Shown: in pieces, positions 8,876 through 16,232 of the stretch | How the letters are laid out: each line of letters starts with the position of its first letter | Numbering within the stretch: position 1 is the first letter of the stretch | Origin: Xylanimonas oleitrophica | Lineage (GTDB): Bacteria; Actinomycetota; Actinomycetes; Actinomycetales; Cellulomonadaceae | Length of the DNA: 64,000 bases | Direction: 5' to 3' | NCBI RefSeq assembly: GCF_003244315.1 | Contig: NZ_QKWH01000005.1 | Coordinates: 62,001-126,000, forward strand | Position numbers and translations under genes: made by a program | Notes under the pieces: generated by a model | The model's database searches: none | Told to the model about the DNA's origin: nothing | The model's input: the letters and a program-made list of their open reading frames with translations, nothing else

Positions 8876-8975
8876 TGTGGACAGGGGTGTGGACAACGAT
8901 GTGGACGGCCCCGCGATGGCTGTGCACAGTACGTGGACAACCATGTGCACAACTGGGGACATCCCCTGTGTACAA
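8876..8975. promoter_or_regulatory. Phased array of seven DnaA-box-like 9-mers
   Basis: Seven 9-mers in one orientation match TGTGGACAA (the complement of TTGTCCACA): 8876 TGTGGACAG, 8888 TGTGGACAA (perfect), 8900 TGTGGACGG, 8921 TGTGCACAG, 8932 CGTGGACAA, 8944 TGTGCACAA, 8967 TGTGTACAA. Steps are 12, 12, 21, 11, 12 and 23 bp, about one or two helical turns. Inverted copies occur at 9115 and 9128 in the 5' end of the MATE gene. The array lies between the divergent dnaB and MATE genes, about 39 kb from oriC. Confidence 0.7.
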
Positions 8976-9043
8976 GCCCCTTTCAGGGCCGTGACCTGGG
9001 GAAATACTGCCCTCAGCCTGTGGAGGAAAAGAAGGTGGGTGAG

Positions 9044-10471
9044 ATGCGCCGCACGCCCGGCAGCACACCGGAGGATGCCGCTCCGAGCACCGGCGGCGAC
9101 ACCGCCCCGGCTCGTCGTCCACAGGCTCCGTCCACAGGGGGTGCACAACCCGGTCGTCGCTCCTCGATCGACCGGGAGATCCTCGCCCTCGCCCTGCCGG
9201 CGCTGGGTGCCCTGGTGGCCGAGCCGCTGTTCGTGCTCGTCGACTCCGCCGTCGTCGGGCACCTGGGCACACCGCAGCTCGCCGGGCTCTCGCTCGCCTC
9301 GAACCTGCTGCTCCTGATCGTGGGCCTGTGCGTGTTCCTCGCGTACGCCACCACGGCTGCCGTCGCTCGCCTCACCGGCGCCGGACGCCTCCGCGAAGCG
9401 CTCCAGTCGGGCGTCGACGGCATGTGGCTCGCGCTCGGCCTGGGCGTCGCGCTCGCCGCCCTCCTGTGGGCAGCGGCGCCCTGGGCCACCGCCGCGCTCG
9501 GCGGCACCGGCGACGTCGCCACCCACGCCGTCACCTACCTGCGCTGGTCCGCGCCCGGCCTGCCCGGCATGCTCCTCGTGCTCGCCGCCACCGGCGTGCT
9601 GCGCGGCCTCAAGGACACCCGCACGCCCCTGGTCGTCGCCTCGACCGGGGCTGTCGTCAACGGGATCGTCAACGTGCTCCTCGTGTACGGCGCCGGCATG
9701 GGCATCGCCGGCTCCGGCCTCGGCACCGCTCTCGTGCAGCTCGCGATGGGCGCCACGCTCGTCGCCGTCGTCGTGCGTGGCGCCCGCCGGCACGGCGCCT
9801 CGCTGCGCCCCGCGGCAGGCGGCATCTGGGCCAACGCGGTGGCCGGCCTCCCGCTGTTCGTCCGCACCGTCTCGCTGCGGCTCGCCATCCTGCTCACCGT
9901 CGCCGTCGCCACCCGCCTCGGCGACGTCGCCCTGGCCGGGCACCAGGTCGTCAACAGCCTGTGGGGGCTCGCCGCCTTCGCCCTCGACGCCCTCGCCATC
10001 GCCGCCCAGGCGCTGGTGGGCCACGGCCTCGGCTCTGGCGACATCGCCCGGGTCCGTGCCGTCCTCTCCCGCTGCCTGCGGTGGGGCGTCGGCGCGGGCG
10101 CCGTGATCGGCGTCGTGCTCGCCGGGGCCGGATGGTGGATCGCTCCCCTGTTCACCTCCGACGACGGCGTGCGCACCGCCGTCGCCACCGGCCTCGTCGT
10201 CTGCGGCCTGCTCATGCCCATGGCCGGCTGGGTGTTCGTGCTCGACGGGGTCCTCATCGGCGCCGGCGACGGCCGCTACCTGGCCTGGGCGGGGATGCTC
10301 ACCCTCGTCGTCTACGTGCCCGCCGCGCTGGCCGTGGCCGCCTGGGCGCCTGGGGGCGCCGCCGGCCTCGCCTGGCTCTGGGCCGCGTTCACCGGCGTCT
10401 TCATGGCCGCTCGCGCCCTCACCACCGGGCTCCGCGCCCGCGGGACCCGGTGGATGGTCACGGGCGCGTGA
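9044..10471 (+). CDS. MATE-family efflux transporter (DinF-like)
   Basis: 475 aa, about 12 membrane helices. Cation-coupled drug or metabolite exporter. The conserved core begins at REILALALPALGALVAEPLF and continues with VDSAVVGHLGTPQLAGLSLA, typical of DinF-type MATE proteins. The first 45 residues are low-complexity and polar, and the DNA there also contains DnaA-box-like sequences. ATG 9044 has GAAGGTGG 6 nt upstream. GTG 9035, with GGAGG 8 nt upstream, is an equally good start and adds three residues. Confidence 0.9.
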   Translation: MRRTPGSTPEDAAPSTGGDTAPARRPQAPSTGGAQPGRRSSIDREILALALPALGALVAEPLFVLVDSAVVGHLGTPQLAGLSLASNLLLLIVGLCVFLAYATTAAVARLTGAGRLREALQSGVDGMWLALGLGVALAALLWAAAPWATAALGGTGDVATHAVTYLRWSAPGLPGMLLVLAATGVLRGLKDTRTPLVVASTGAVVNGIVNVLLVYGAGMGIAGSGLGTALVQLAMGATLVAVVVRGARRHGASLRPAAGGIWANAVAGLPLFVRTVSLRLAILLTVAVATRLGDVALAGHQVVNSLWGLAAFALDALAIAAQALVGHGLGSGDIARVRAVLSRCLRWGVGAGAVIGVVLAGAGWWIAPLFTSDDGVRTAVATGLVVCGLLMPMAGWVFVLDGVLIGAGDGRYLAWAGMLTLVVYVPAALAVAAWAPGGAAGLAWLWAAFTGVFMAARALTTGLRARGTRWMVTGA

Positions 10472-10521
10472 GCGGCACGTCATTCACCCGCTGGGCGGTG
10501 AGGCGGGGTCGAGCGCTCGGT

Positions 10522-10555
10522 TAGCATCGGCGTGTGCGACTGAGAATCATTTTCA
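10522..10555 (+). promoter_or_regulatory. Leaderless promoter and Fur/Zur-like box of the uptake operon
   Basis: TAGCAT (10522-10527) fits a -10 and places transcription start at about the GTG start codon (10534), i.e. a leaderless mRNA. TGAGAATCATTTTCA (10541-10555) is a 7-1-7 dyad with one mismatch. It matches the actinobacterial Zur consensus TGAAAATGATTTTCA at 13 of 15 positions and also resembles Fur boxes. Located just downstream of the start site, it would allow repression by bound metal. Confidence 0.68.
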
Positions 10556-11550
10556 CCACTGCCATGCTGACGACCGCTCTCGCCGGGTGCGGAGCAGCAC
10601 AGGGCAGCGCCCCCCAGACCGCCGCCGACGCGCAGGGATACCCCCTCACCTACACCAGCTGCGGCACCGAGGTCACCGTGGACGGCCCGCCCCAGCGCGC
10701 CGTCTCGCTCAACCAGTCCGCGACGGAGATCATGCTGCGCCTCGGCCTGGCCGACCGCATCGCCGGGACCGCCTACGAGACCGACCCCGTCCCCGAGGAC
10801 ATCGCGGACGAGTACGCCGGCATCGACCTGCTGACCGACGGGCTCCTCAAGCACGAGACCCTCCTCGAGGCCCAGCCGGACTTCGTCTACTCCTCCTTCG
10901 CCTCCTTCCTCACCACCGAGAACGCCGGGTCTCGCGACGAGCTGCACCGGCTCGGCATCCCCACCTACCTGACCGAGTTCGACTGCACGTACCACGAGGC
11001 CGTCGAAGGCGGAGCCACCTTCGACATGCTCTTCGACGAGATCACGGACATCGGCCGCATCTTCGACGTCGAGGCCGCCGCCGAACGGCTCGTCGAGGAG
11101 CAGCGCAGCATCATCGAGGCCGGGCTCGAGACGGCCGAGAACATCGAGGGCACGCCCCGCATCGTCTGGTTCTACTCGACCGCCGCGTCCTCCGCGACGC
11201 CGTCCGTCGCCGGCCCGGGCGGCCTCCCCCAGACCGTCACCGAGATGCTCGGCGCGGAGAACGTCTTCGCCGACGCCTCCACCAAGTGGCCGGAGGTGAG
11301 CTGGGACGAGGTCGCGGTCCGCGACCCCGACGTCATCGTCCTGGCCGACCTCACCCGCGGCTACCCCGGCGACACGGCCCAGGAGAAGATCGACTTCCTC
11401 AAGAACGACCCGCTCACCTCGACCATGGACGCGGTGCGCGAGGACCGCTTCATCGTCGTGCCCGGCCAGTACATGGATCCCTCAGTCCACAGCGTCCAGG
11501 CGGTCCCGACCGTCGCACAGGGCCTCGTCTCCCTGGCGGACCAGCGATGA
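10534..11550 (+). CDS. ABC transporter substrate-binding lipoprotein (FecB/BtuF type)
   Basis: 338 aa. Captures a metal complex or cofactor outside the membrane. Lipobox LAGC with Cys19 after a short hydrophobic signal; then a helical-backbone periplasmic-binding fold (RAVSLNQSATEIMLRLGLAD, LLEAQPDFVYSSF, VRDPDVIVLADL). The GTG start is supported by the signal peptide length and the leaderless promoter. Overlaps the methyltransferase by 4 nt. Ligand uncertain: the Zur/Fur-like box suggests a zinc or iron chelate, while related actinobacterial cassettes have been proposed to import coenzyme F420-0; neither can be decided here. Confidence 0.88.
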   Translation: MRLRIIFTTAMLTTALAGCGAAQGSAPQTAADAQGYPLTYTSCGTEVTVDGPPQRAVSLNQSATEIMLRLGLADRIAGTAYETDPVPEDIADEYAGIDLLTDGLLKHETLLEAQPDFVYSSFASFLTTENAGSRDELHRLGIPTYLTEFDCTYHEAVEGGATFDMLFDEITDIGRIFDVEAAAERLVEEQRSIIEAGLETAENIEGTPRIVWFYSTAASSATPSVAGPGGLPQTVTEMLGAENVFADASTKWPEVSWDEVAVRDPDVIVLADLTRGYPGDTAQEKIDFLKNDPLTSTMDAVREDRFIVVPGQYMDPSVHSVQAVPTVAQGLVSLADQR

Positions 11551-12347
11551 GCGCCGTCACGCCGTCCGACGCCGTCGAGCGCCTGATCGAGCGCTGGGAC
11601 GAGCAGCAGGCCGCCTACATCACCCACCGCGAGCAGCGATTCGCCGTCATGCTCGACGTGATCGCCCACCTGTGCACCACCACGGACACGTTCGCCGCCG
11701 ATGGCACCGGCCTGACCGTTCTCGATCTGGCCTGCGGACCGGGAAGCCTCTCCGGACGGGTGCTCGACCGGTTCCCCGGCGCGCGCGTCGTCGGCCTCGA
11801 CTACGACCCCGTGCTGCTCACCCTGGCCAGGCGCTGGCTCGGCGACCGTCACGGCGACCGCTTCACAGGTCTGGACGCCGACCTCGCCACGAAGGGGTGG
11901 GAGACGGCGCTGCCGCCCGGCCCGGTGCACGTCGCCGTCTCCTCGACGGCCCTGCACTGGCTCGAGCCCGCACAGCTCGTCGACGTGTACATGGCCCTCG
12001 GTGACCTGCTGCCCTCCGACGGCGTGCTCATGAACGCCGACCACCTGCGCTACGACACGCACACCCAGCCGTTCATGACCCAGGTTGCGGCGGCGGACGA
12101 CGCCCGCACCCAGCGCACCGCCCACGGCCAGGGCGTGCCCACCTGGGACGAGTGGTGGGCCGAGGCCACCCAGCTCCCCGAGCTGGCGCACCACCTCCCG
12201 GAACGGGAACGACGCTTCGCCGACCGGCCTCCCACCCCCCACGCCCCCCTCGAGCTGCACCTCGACGCGCTGCGCACCGGGGGGTTCCGCGAGACCGGGA
12301 CCGTCTGGCGGTACTACGACGACGTCGTGGTCCTCGCCCGCCGATGA
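11547..12347 (+). CDS. Class I SAM-dependent methyltransferase in the uptake operon
   Basis: 266 aa. Motif I VLDLACGPGS lies at 58-67, followed by VVGLDYDPVLLTLAR and a conserved STALHW segment, as in UbiE/trans-aconitate-type small-molecule methyltransferases. Start overlaps the lipoprotein stop, and its stop overlaps the permease start, so it is co-translated with the transporter. It may modify the imported ligand or a metallophore; this is inferred from position only. Confidence 0.85.
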   Translation: MSAVTPSDAVERLIERWDEQQAAYITHREQRFAVMLDVIAHLCTTTDTFAADGTGLTVLDLACGPGSLSGRVLDRFPGARVVGLDYDPVLLTLARRWLGDRHGDRFTGLDADLATKGWETALPPGPVHVAVSSTALHWLEPAQLVDVYMALGDLLPSDGVLMNADHLRYDTHTQPFMTQVAAADDARTQRTAHGQGVPTWDEWWAEATQLPELAHHLPERERRFADRPPTPHAPLELHLDALRTGGFRETGTVWRYYDDVVVLARR

Positions 12348-13399
12348 GGACCGGCCGACAGCGGCGCCGGGTGCGGCACGGCTCGACGGCCCTGCTCGTC
12401 CCGCTCTTCGCCGCGGTGCTGTGCGCCTCCGTCGTCGGGGCGACCTTCATCGGCACCGCGGCGATCGGCCCCCTCGACGTGCTCGGTGTCGTGCTCCGCC
12501 GGCTCGGCGCCGGCTCCCTGGCCCCGGTCCCACCGGCACCGCCGCTGATCGAGGCGCTCGTCTGGGAGTCCCGCCTGCCCCGCGTGCTGCTCGCCGCGGT
12601 GGTCGGCCTCGGTCTCTCCGTCTCCGGCGCGGTGCTCCAGTCGGTCACGCGCAACCCCCTGGCCGAGCCGTACCTCCTCGGCGTGTCGTCCGGCGCGTCC
12701 GCCGGGGCGGTCGGCGTCATGGTCCTCGGGCTCGGGGCCGGGGCGGTCACCCTGTCGACAGGCGCGTTCGTCGGTGCCCTCGTCGCCTTCGGGCTCGTGC
12801 TCGCCCTCATCGGCGGAGGCAAGGTGTCCAACCCCGCACGCGTGGTGCTCACCGGCGTGCTCGTCTCGCAGTTCTTCTCCGCGATCACCTCGCTCGTGCT
12901 GATGCTCGACGGCGACGCCGACGCGACCCGGGCGTTCACGTACTGGCTGCTCGGGTCCCTCGGCGGGGCCCGCTGGGAGCCCCTGGCGGTCGCCGCCGCG
13001 CTCATCGTCCTCGGGGCGGCGTGCTGCCTGCTGTTCGCACCGGCGCTCGACGCGTTCACCTTCGGCTGGGACACCGCGGCCTCCCTCGGGATCGACGTCA
13101 CCCGGGCACGCGTCGTCCTCATGGCCCTCGCCGCCCTCATGACCGCAGCGGCCGTCGCGGCCTCCGGCGCGATCGGCTTCATCGGGCTGCTGGTGCCTCA
13201 CGTGGTGCGCCTCCTCGCCGGAGGGAGCCACCGGTCCCTCCTGCCCCTGTGCGGGCTGGGCGGTGCGATCTTCCTCGTCTGGGTGGACGCCTTCGCCCGG
13301 TCCGCGTTCGCACCGCACGAGGTACCCGTCGGTGTCATCACGGCCCTGCTCGGGGCCCCGGCCTTCGCGGTCGTCCTCCGGAAGGCGGCCCGCCGATGA
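12344..13399 (+). CDS. FecCD-family ABC transporter permease
   Basis: 351 aa, about ten membrane helices. Permease of a type II importer. Typical FecCD motifs are visible: ESRLPRVLLAAVVGLGLSVSG, QSVTRNPLAEPYLLGVSSGA, FTYWLLGSLGGARW, and SGAIGFIGLLVPHVVRLL. It takes the ligand from the lipoprotein at 10534 and pairs with the ATPase at 13396. ATG overlaps the upstream stop by 4 nt. Confidence 0.92.
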   Translation: MRTGRQRRRVRHGSTALLVPLFAAVLCASVVGATFIGTAAIGPLDVLGVVLRRLGAGSLAPVPPAPPLIEALVWESRLPRVLLAAVVGLGLSVSGAVLQSVTRNPLAEPYLLGVSSGASAGAVGVMVLGLGAGAVTLSTGAFVGALVAFGLVLALIGGGKVSNPARVVLTGVLVSQFFSAITSLVLMLDGDADATRAFTYWLLGSLGGARWEPLAVAAALIVLGAACCLLFAPALDAFTFGWDTAASLGIDVTRARVVLMALAALMTAAAVAASGAIGFIGLLVPHVVRLLAGGSHRSLLPLCGLGGAIFLVWVDAFARSAFAPHEVPVGVITALLGAPAFAVVLRKAARR

Positions 13400-14175
13400 C
13401 CTCGCTGAGCGCCCGTGACATCACCTGGACGGCCGGCCGAGCACCGATCCTCGACGGCGTCGACCTCGACGCCCGGCCCGGCGAGGTGCTGGGGCTCCTC
13501 GGGCCCAACGGTGCCGGGAAGACGTCGCTGCTGCGCATCCTCGCAGGGCTGCGGCGCCCCGGCCGTGGCCGGGTACTCCTCGACGGCACACCGATCGGCC
13601 AGCTCCGCCGCCGCGAGGTCGCCCGGCGGCTCGCCATCGTCGAGCAGAGCCCCGAGGCCCACACGGACGTCAGCGTCCACGACGTCGTGTCTCTCGGCAG
13701 GACCCCGCACCGGGGCACCTTCTCCGCCCTCGGTGCCGAGGACCAGGCGGCCGTCACCGACGCGCTCGCCGCGACCGGCCTCACCGGCTGGGAGGACCGG
13801 CTCTGGAGCACGCTGTCCGGCGGCGAGCAGCAGCGTGCCCAGCTCGCCCGGGCGCTGGCGCAGCAGCCCGAGGTCATCGTCCTCGACGAGCCGACCAACC
13901 ACCTCGACGTCCGGTACCAGCTCGAGCTGCTGGCGCTGCTGCGCGGCTCCGGCCTGACCGTGGTGACCGCCCTGCACGACCTCAACCTCGCAGCCCGCTT
14001 CTGCGACCAGCTCGTGGTGCTGCAGCAGGGCCGGGTAGCCGCCGCAGGATCGCCGGCCGACGTCGTCACCGACGCCCTCGTGCGCCAGGTCTACGCCGTC
14101 GAGGCCGTCGTCGACCTCTCGCCGCACACCGGCTCGCCCGCCGTGACGTTCCTCGGACCCGCGCACCGGCCCTGA
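13396..14175 (+). CDS. ABC transporter ATP-binding protein (FecE type)
   Basis: 259 aa. ATPase of the importer: Walker A GPNGAGKTS at 36-44, signature LSGGEQQRAQLARALA, Walker B VIVLDEPTNHLD and switch His in VTALHDLNLAARF. Start overlaps the permease stop. Last gene of the four-gene operon; a strong bidirectional hairpin follows 26 bp after the stop. Confidence 0.93.
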   Translation: MTSLSARDITWTAGRAPILDGVDLDARPGEVLGLLGPNGAGKTSLLRILAGLRRPGRGRVLLDGTPIGQLRRREVARRLAIVEQSPEAHTDVSVHDVVSLGRTPHRGTFSALGAEDQAAVTDALAATGLTGWEDRLWSTLSGGEQQRAQLARALAQQPEVIVLDEPTNHLDVRYQLELLALLRGSGLTVVTALHDLNLAARFCDQLVVLQQGRVAAAGSPADVVTDALVRQVYAVEAVVDLSPHTGSPAVTFLGPAHRP

Positions 14176-14201
14176 CCGTAGCCGCCCGCACCGGGCACGA
14201 C

Positions 14202-14254
14202 GAAGGGCCCCGTCCCTCACCGCCGGAGAACCAGCGGGAGGGACGGGGCCCTTC
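14202..14254. terminator. Bidirectional terminator between FecE-type gene and rplI
   Basis: 17-bp perfect inverted repeat, arms 14202-14218 and 14238-14254 (GAAGGGCCCCGTCCCTC and complement), 19-nt loop. It ends the uptake operon on the plus strand and the rpsF-ssb-rpsR-rplI operon on the minus strand. Confidence 0.88.
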
Positions 14255-14270
14255 GGTCAGGCAGTCAGCC

Positions 14271-14726
14271 TCAGGCGGCGACGACCTTGACGGCGATCTT
14301 GGCCGACACCTCGGGGTGCAGGCGCAGCGACACGGTGTACTCACCGGTCGACTTGATCGTGCGCTCGATCTCGATCTTGCGCTTGTCGACGGACGGGCCG
14401 CCGGCCTCGGCCACCGCACCGGCGATGTCCGCGGTGGTGACGGCGCCGAACAGGCGACCGCCCTCACCAGCCTTGGCCTTCACGACGACGGCGGTCGAGG
14501 CCAGAGCCTCGGCGGTCGCCTTCGCCTCGTCCAGCGTCGCGATCTCGCGGGCCTTGCGGGCCTTGCGGATGGCGGCGACCTGCGACTCGTAACCCTTGGT
14601 CCACGGGGTGGCCAGGTTGCGCGGGATGAGGTAGTTGCGGGCGTAGCCGCTCTTCACCTCGACGACGTCGCCGGGCTCACCGAGACCGGTGACCTCGTGC
14701 GTCAGGATCAGCTTGCTCACAGACAT
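14271..14726 (-). CDS. rplI: 50S ribosomal protein L9
   Basis: 151 aa. Two-lobed large-subunit protein. The N-terminal lobe [20 protein letters not shown] and [14 protein letters not shown] are diagnostic; a long linking helix (residues 45-75) leads to the C-terminal lobe ending [17 protein letters not shown]. Last gene of the rpsF operon, 19 nt after rpsR. Confidence 0.97.
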   Translation of the reverse strand: MSVSKLILTHEVTGLGEPGDVVEVKSGYARNYLIPRNLATPWTKGYESQVAAIRKARKAREIATLDEAKATAEALASTAVVVKAKAGEGGRLFGAVTTADIAGAVAEAGGPSVDKRKIEIERTIKSTGEYTVSLRLHPEVSAKIAVKVVAA

Positions 14727-14745
14727 GATTCAGTGATCCTTTCCG

Positions 14746-14982
14746 TCAGCGGGCCGAGGACGAGTAGGGCAGCAGCGCCATCTCGCGGGCGTTCTTCACG
14801 GCACGGGCGATCTGGCGCTGCTCCTGGACGGAGACGCCGGTCACGCGACGCGCGCGGATCTTGCCGCGGTCGGAGATGAACTTGCGCAGCAGCGCGGTGT
14901 CCTTGTAGTCGACGGTCTCGATCTTGGCCGTCTTGAGCGGGTTCGACTTCTTCTTGGGCTTGCGCACCACAGGCTTCGCCAT
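14746..14982 (-). CDS. rpsR: 30S ribosomal protein S18, cysteine-free form
   Basis: 78 aa. Binds S6 on the small subunit. The core [20 protein letters not shown] and [20 protein letters not shown] is clear. The N terminus ([17 protein letters not shown]) lacks the Cys motif of zinc-binding S18 forms, and Val-Ser replaces the usual Asn-Cys after RRVTG. This is therefore the zinc-independent (C-minus) type, here as the operon copy. GAAGGAG-like RBS precedes ATG. Confidence 0.95.
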   Translation of the reverse strand: MAKPVVRKPKKKSNPLKTAKIETVDYKDTALLRKFISDRGKIRARRVTGVSVQEQRQIARAVKNAREMALLPYSSSAR

Positions 14983-15062
14983 GGTGTTGCTCCTTCACAG
15001 GTGCGAGTCCGGGCGGCGCGGAGGCCGTCACGGACAGGGTGTGGTCCGGGAGGTGGTGCCGG

Positions 15063-15614
15063 TCAGAACGGAGGCTCGTCGCTGAACGAGCCGCCCGACG
15101 ACGCGGGGCCAGCCGTGGCCCACGGGTCGTTCTGCTGCTGACCGCCACCGGAGGAACCGAAGCCCCCGCCACCCTGGCTGTAGCCGCCACCGGAGCCGCC
15201 GAAGCCGCCCTGGTTGCCGCCACCACCGAAGCCACCGCCGCCACCCGAGCGCTGCGTCCGGGTGACCTTCGCCGAGGCGTTCCTCAGCGACGGGCCGACC
15301 TCGTCCACCTGCAGCTCGACGACGGTGCGCTTCTCACCCTCACGGGTCTCGTACGAGCGCTGCGTCAGACGGCCCTGCACGATCACGCGCATGCCCTTCG
15401 TCAGCGACTCGGCGACGTTCTCCGCCGCCTCCCGCCAGACCGAGCAGGACAGGAACAGGCTCTCGCCGTCCTTCCACTCGTTGGTCTGCCGGTCGAAGGT
15501 GCGGGGCGTGGACGCGATGCGGAAGTTCGCGACCGCGGCGCCGGACGGCGTGAACCGCAGCTCCGGGTCCGCGACGAGGTTTCCGACCACCGTGATGACG
15601 GTCTCACCAGCCAT
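15063..15614 (-). CDS. ssb: Single-stranded DNA-binding protein
   Basis: 183 aa. OB fold in residues 1-115 ([58 protein letters not shown]), a Gly-rich flexible tail, and the acidic tip SFSDEPPF that recruits partner proteins. Located between rpsF and rpsR as usual in bacteria. Confidence 0.97.
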   Translation of the reverse strand: MAGETVITVVGNLVADPELRFTPSGAAVANFRIASTPRTFDRQTNEWKDGESLFLSCSVWREAAENVAESLTKGMRVIVQGRLTQRSYETREGEKRTVVELQVDEVGPSLRNASAKVTRTQRSGGGGGFGGGGNQGGFGGSGGGYSQGGGGFGSSGGGQQQNDPWATAGPASSGGSFSDEPPF

Positions 15615-15727
15615 GCCAAGCTCCTTCGTTCGTCCGAGACACGTTCGGGGAGGATCCCATCAGGCGGCTCTGACACGCCAGTGCGTGCCGGTTCCCGACG
15701 GGGTGTGGGGGATTGATCGGTTCTGTC

Positions 15728-16018
15728 TCAGCGAGCGTCCGTGCGCAGGATCTTGGTGCGCAGCACGGCCTCGTTGAGGCCCAGCTGACGGTCAAGCTCC
15801 TTCGCGGTGTCCGACGTGGCGGTGAAGTCCACGACGGCGTAGATGCCCTCGGACTTCTTGGCGATGTCGTAAGCCATACGGCGACGACCCCAGATGTCCA
15901 CCTTGTCGACGGACCCGCCCTCGGCCGAGATCACCGACAGGTACTTCTCGAGCGACGGGGCGACAGTGCGCTCCTCGACCTCCGGGTCCAGGATCACCAT
16001 CATTTCGTACTGACGCAT
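15728..16018 (-). CDS. rpsF: 30S ribosomal protein S6
   Basis: 96 aa: [17 protein letters not shown], then [23 protein letters not shown] 16018 is chosen over the upstream in-frame start at 16051 because GAGGAGGTG precedes it and the extra 11 residues are not S6-like. First gene of the rpsF-ssb-rpsR-rplI operon. A TATCCT -10-like element (minus strand, 16129-16134) may start transcription about 100 nt upstream. Confidence 0.95.
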   Translation of the reverse strand: MRQYEMMVILDPEVEERTVAPSLEKYLSVISAEGGSVDKVDIWGRRRMAYDIAKKSEGIYAVVDFTATSDTAKELDRQLGLNEAVLRTKILRTDAR

Positions 16019-16232
16019 GAGTAACCCACCTCCTCTGGTCTGTGCGGTCACGGTCCATCCGTGACAGGAGGGTCTTGTGCGTCGCTGTGCCTGCGGTGCG
16101 GTGCACGCGCGGGCACAGACAGTCGTCCAGGATACCTGACGAACAGGGTCTTGGGCGACGGGCTGTGGGCGGCGCAGGTCGCTCGACCCGCACCGTCCAC
16201 AGCCGTCCCGCCGGACTCAGGCCGGGCGGAGG

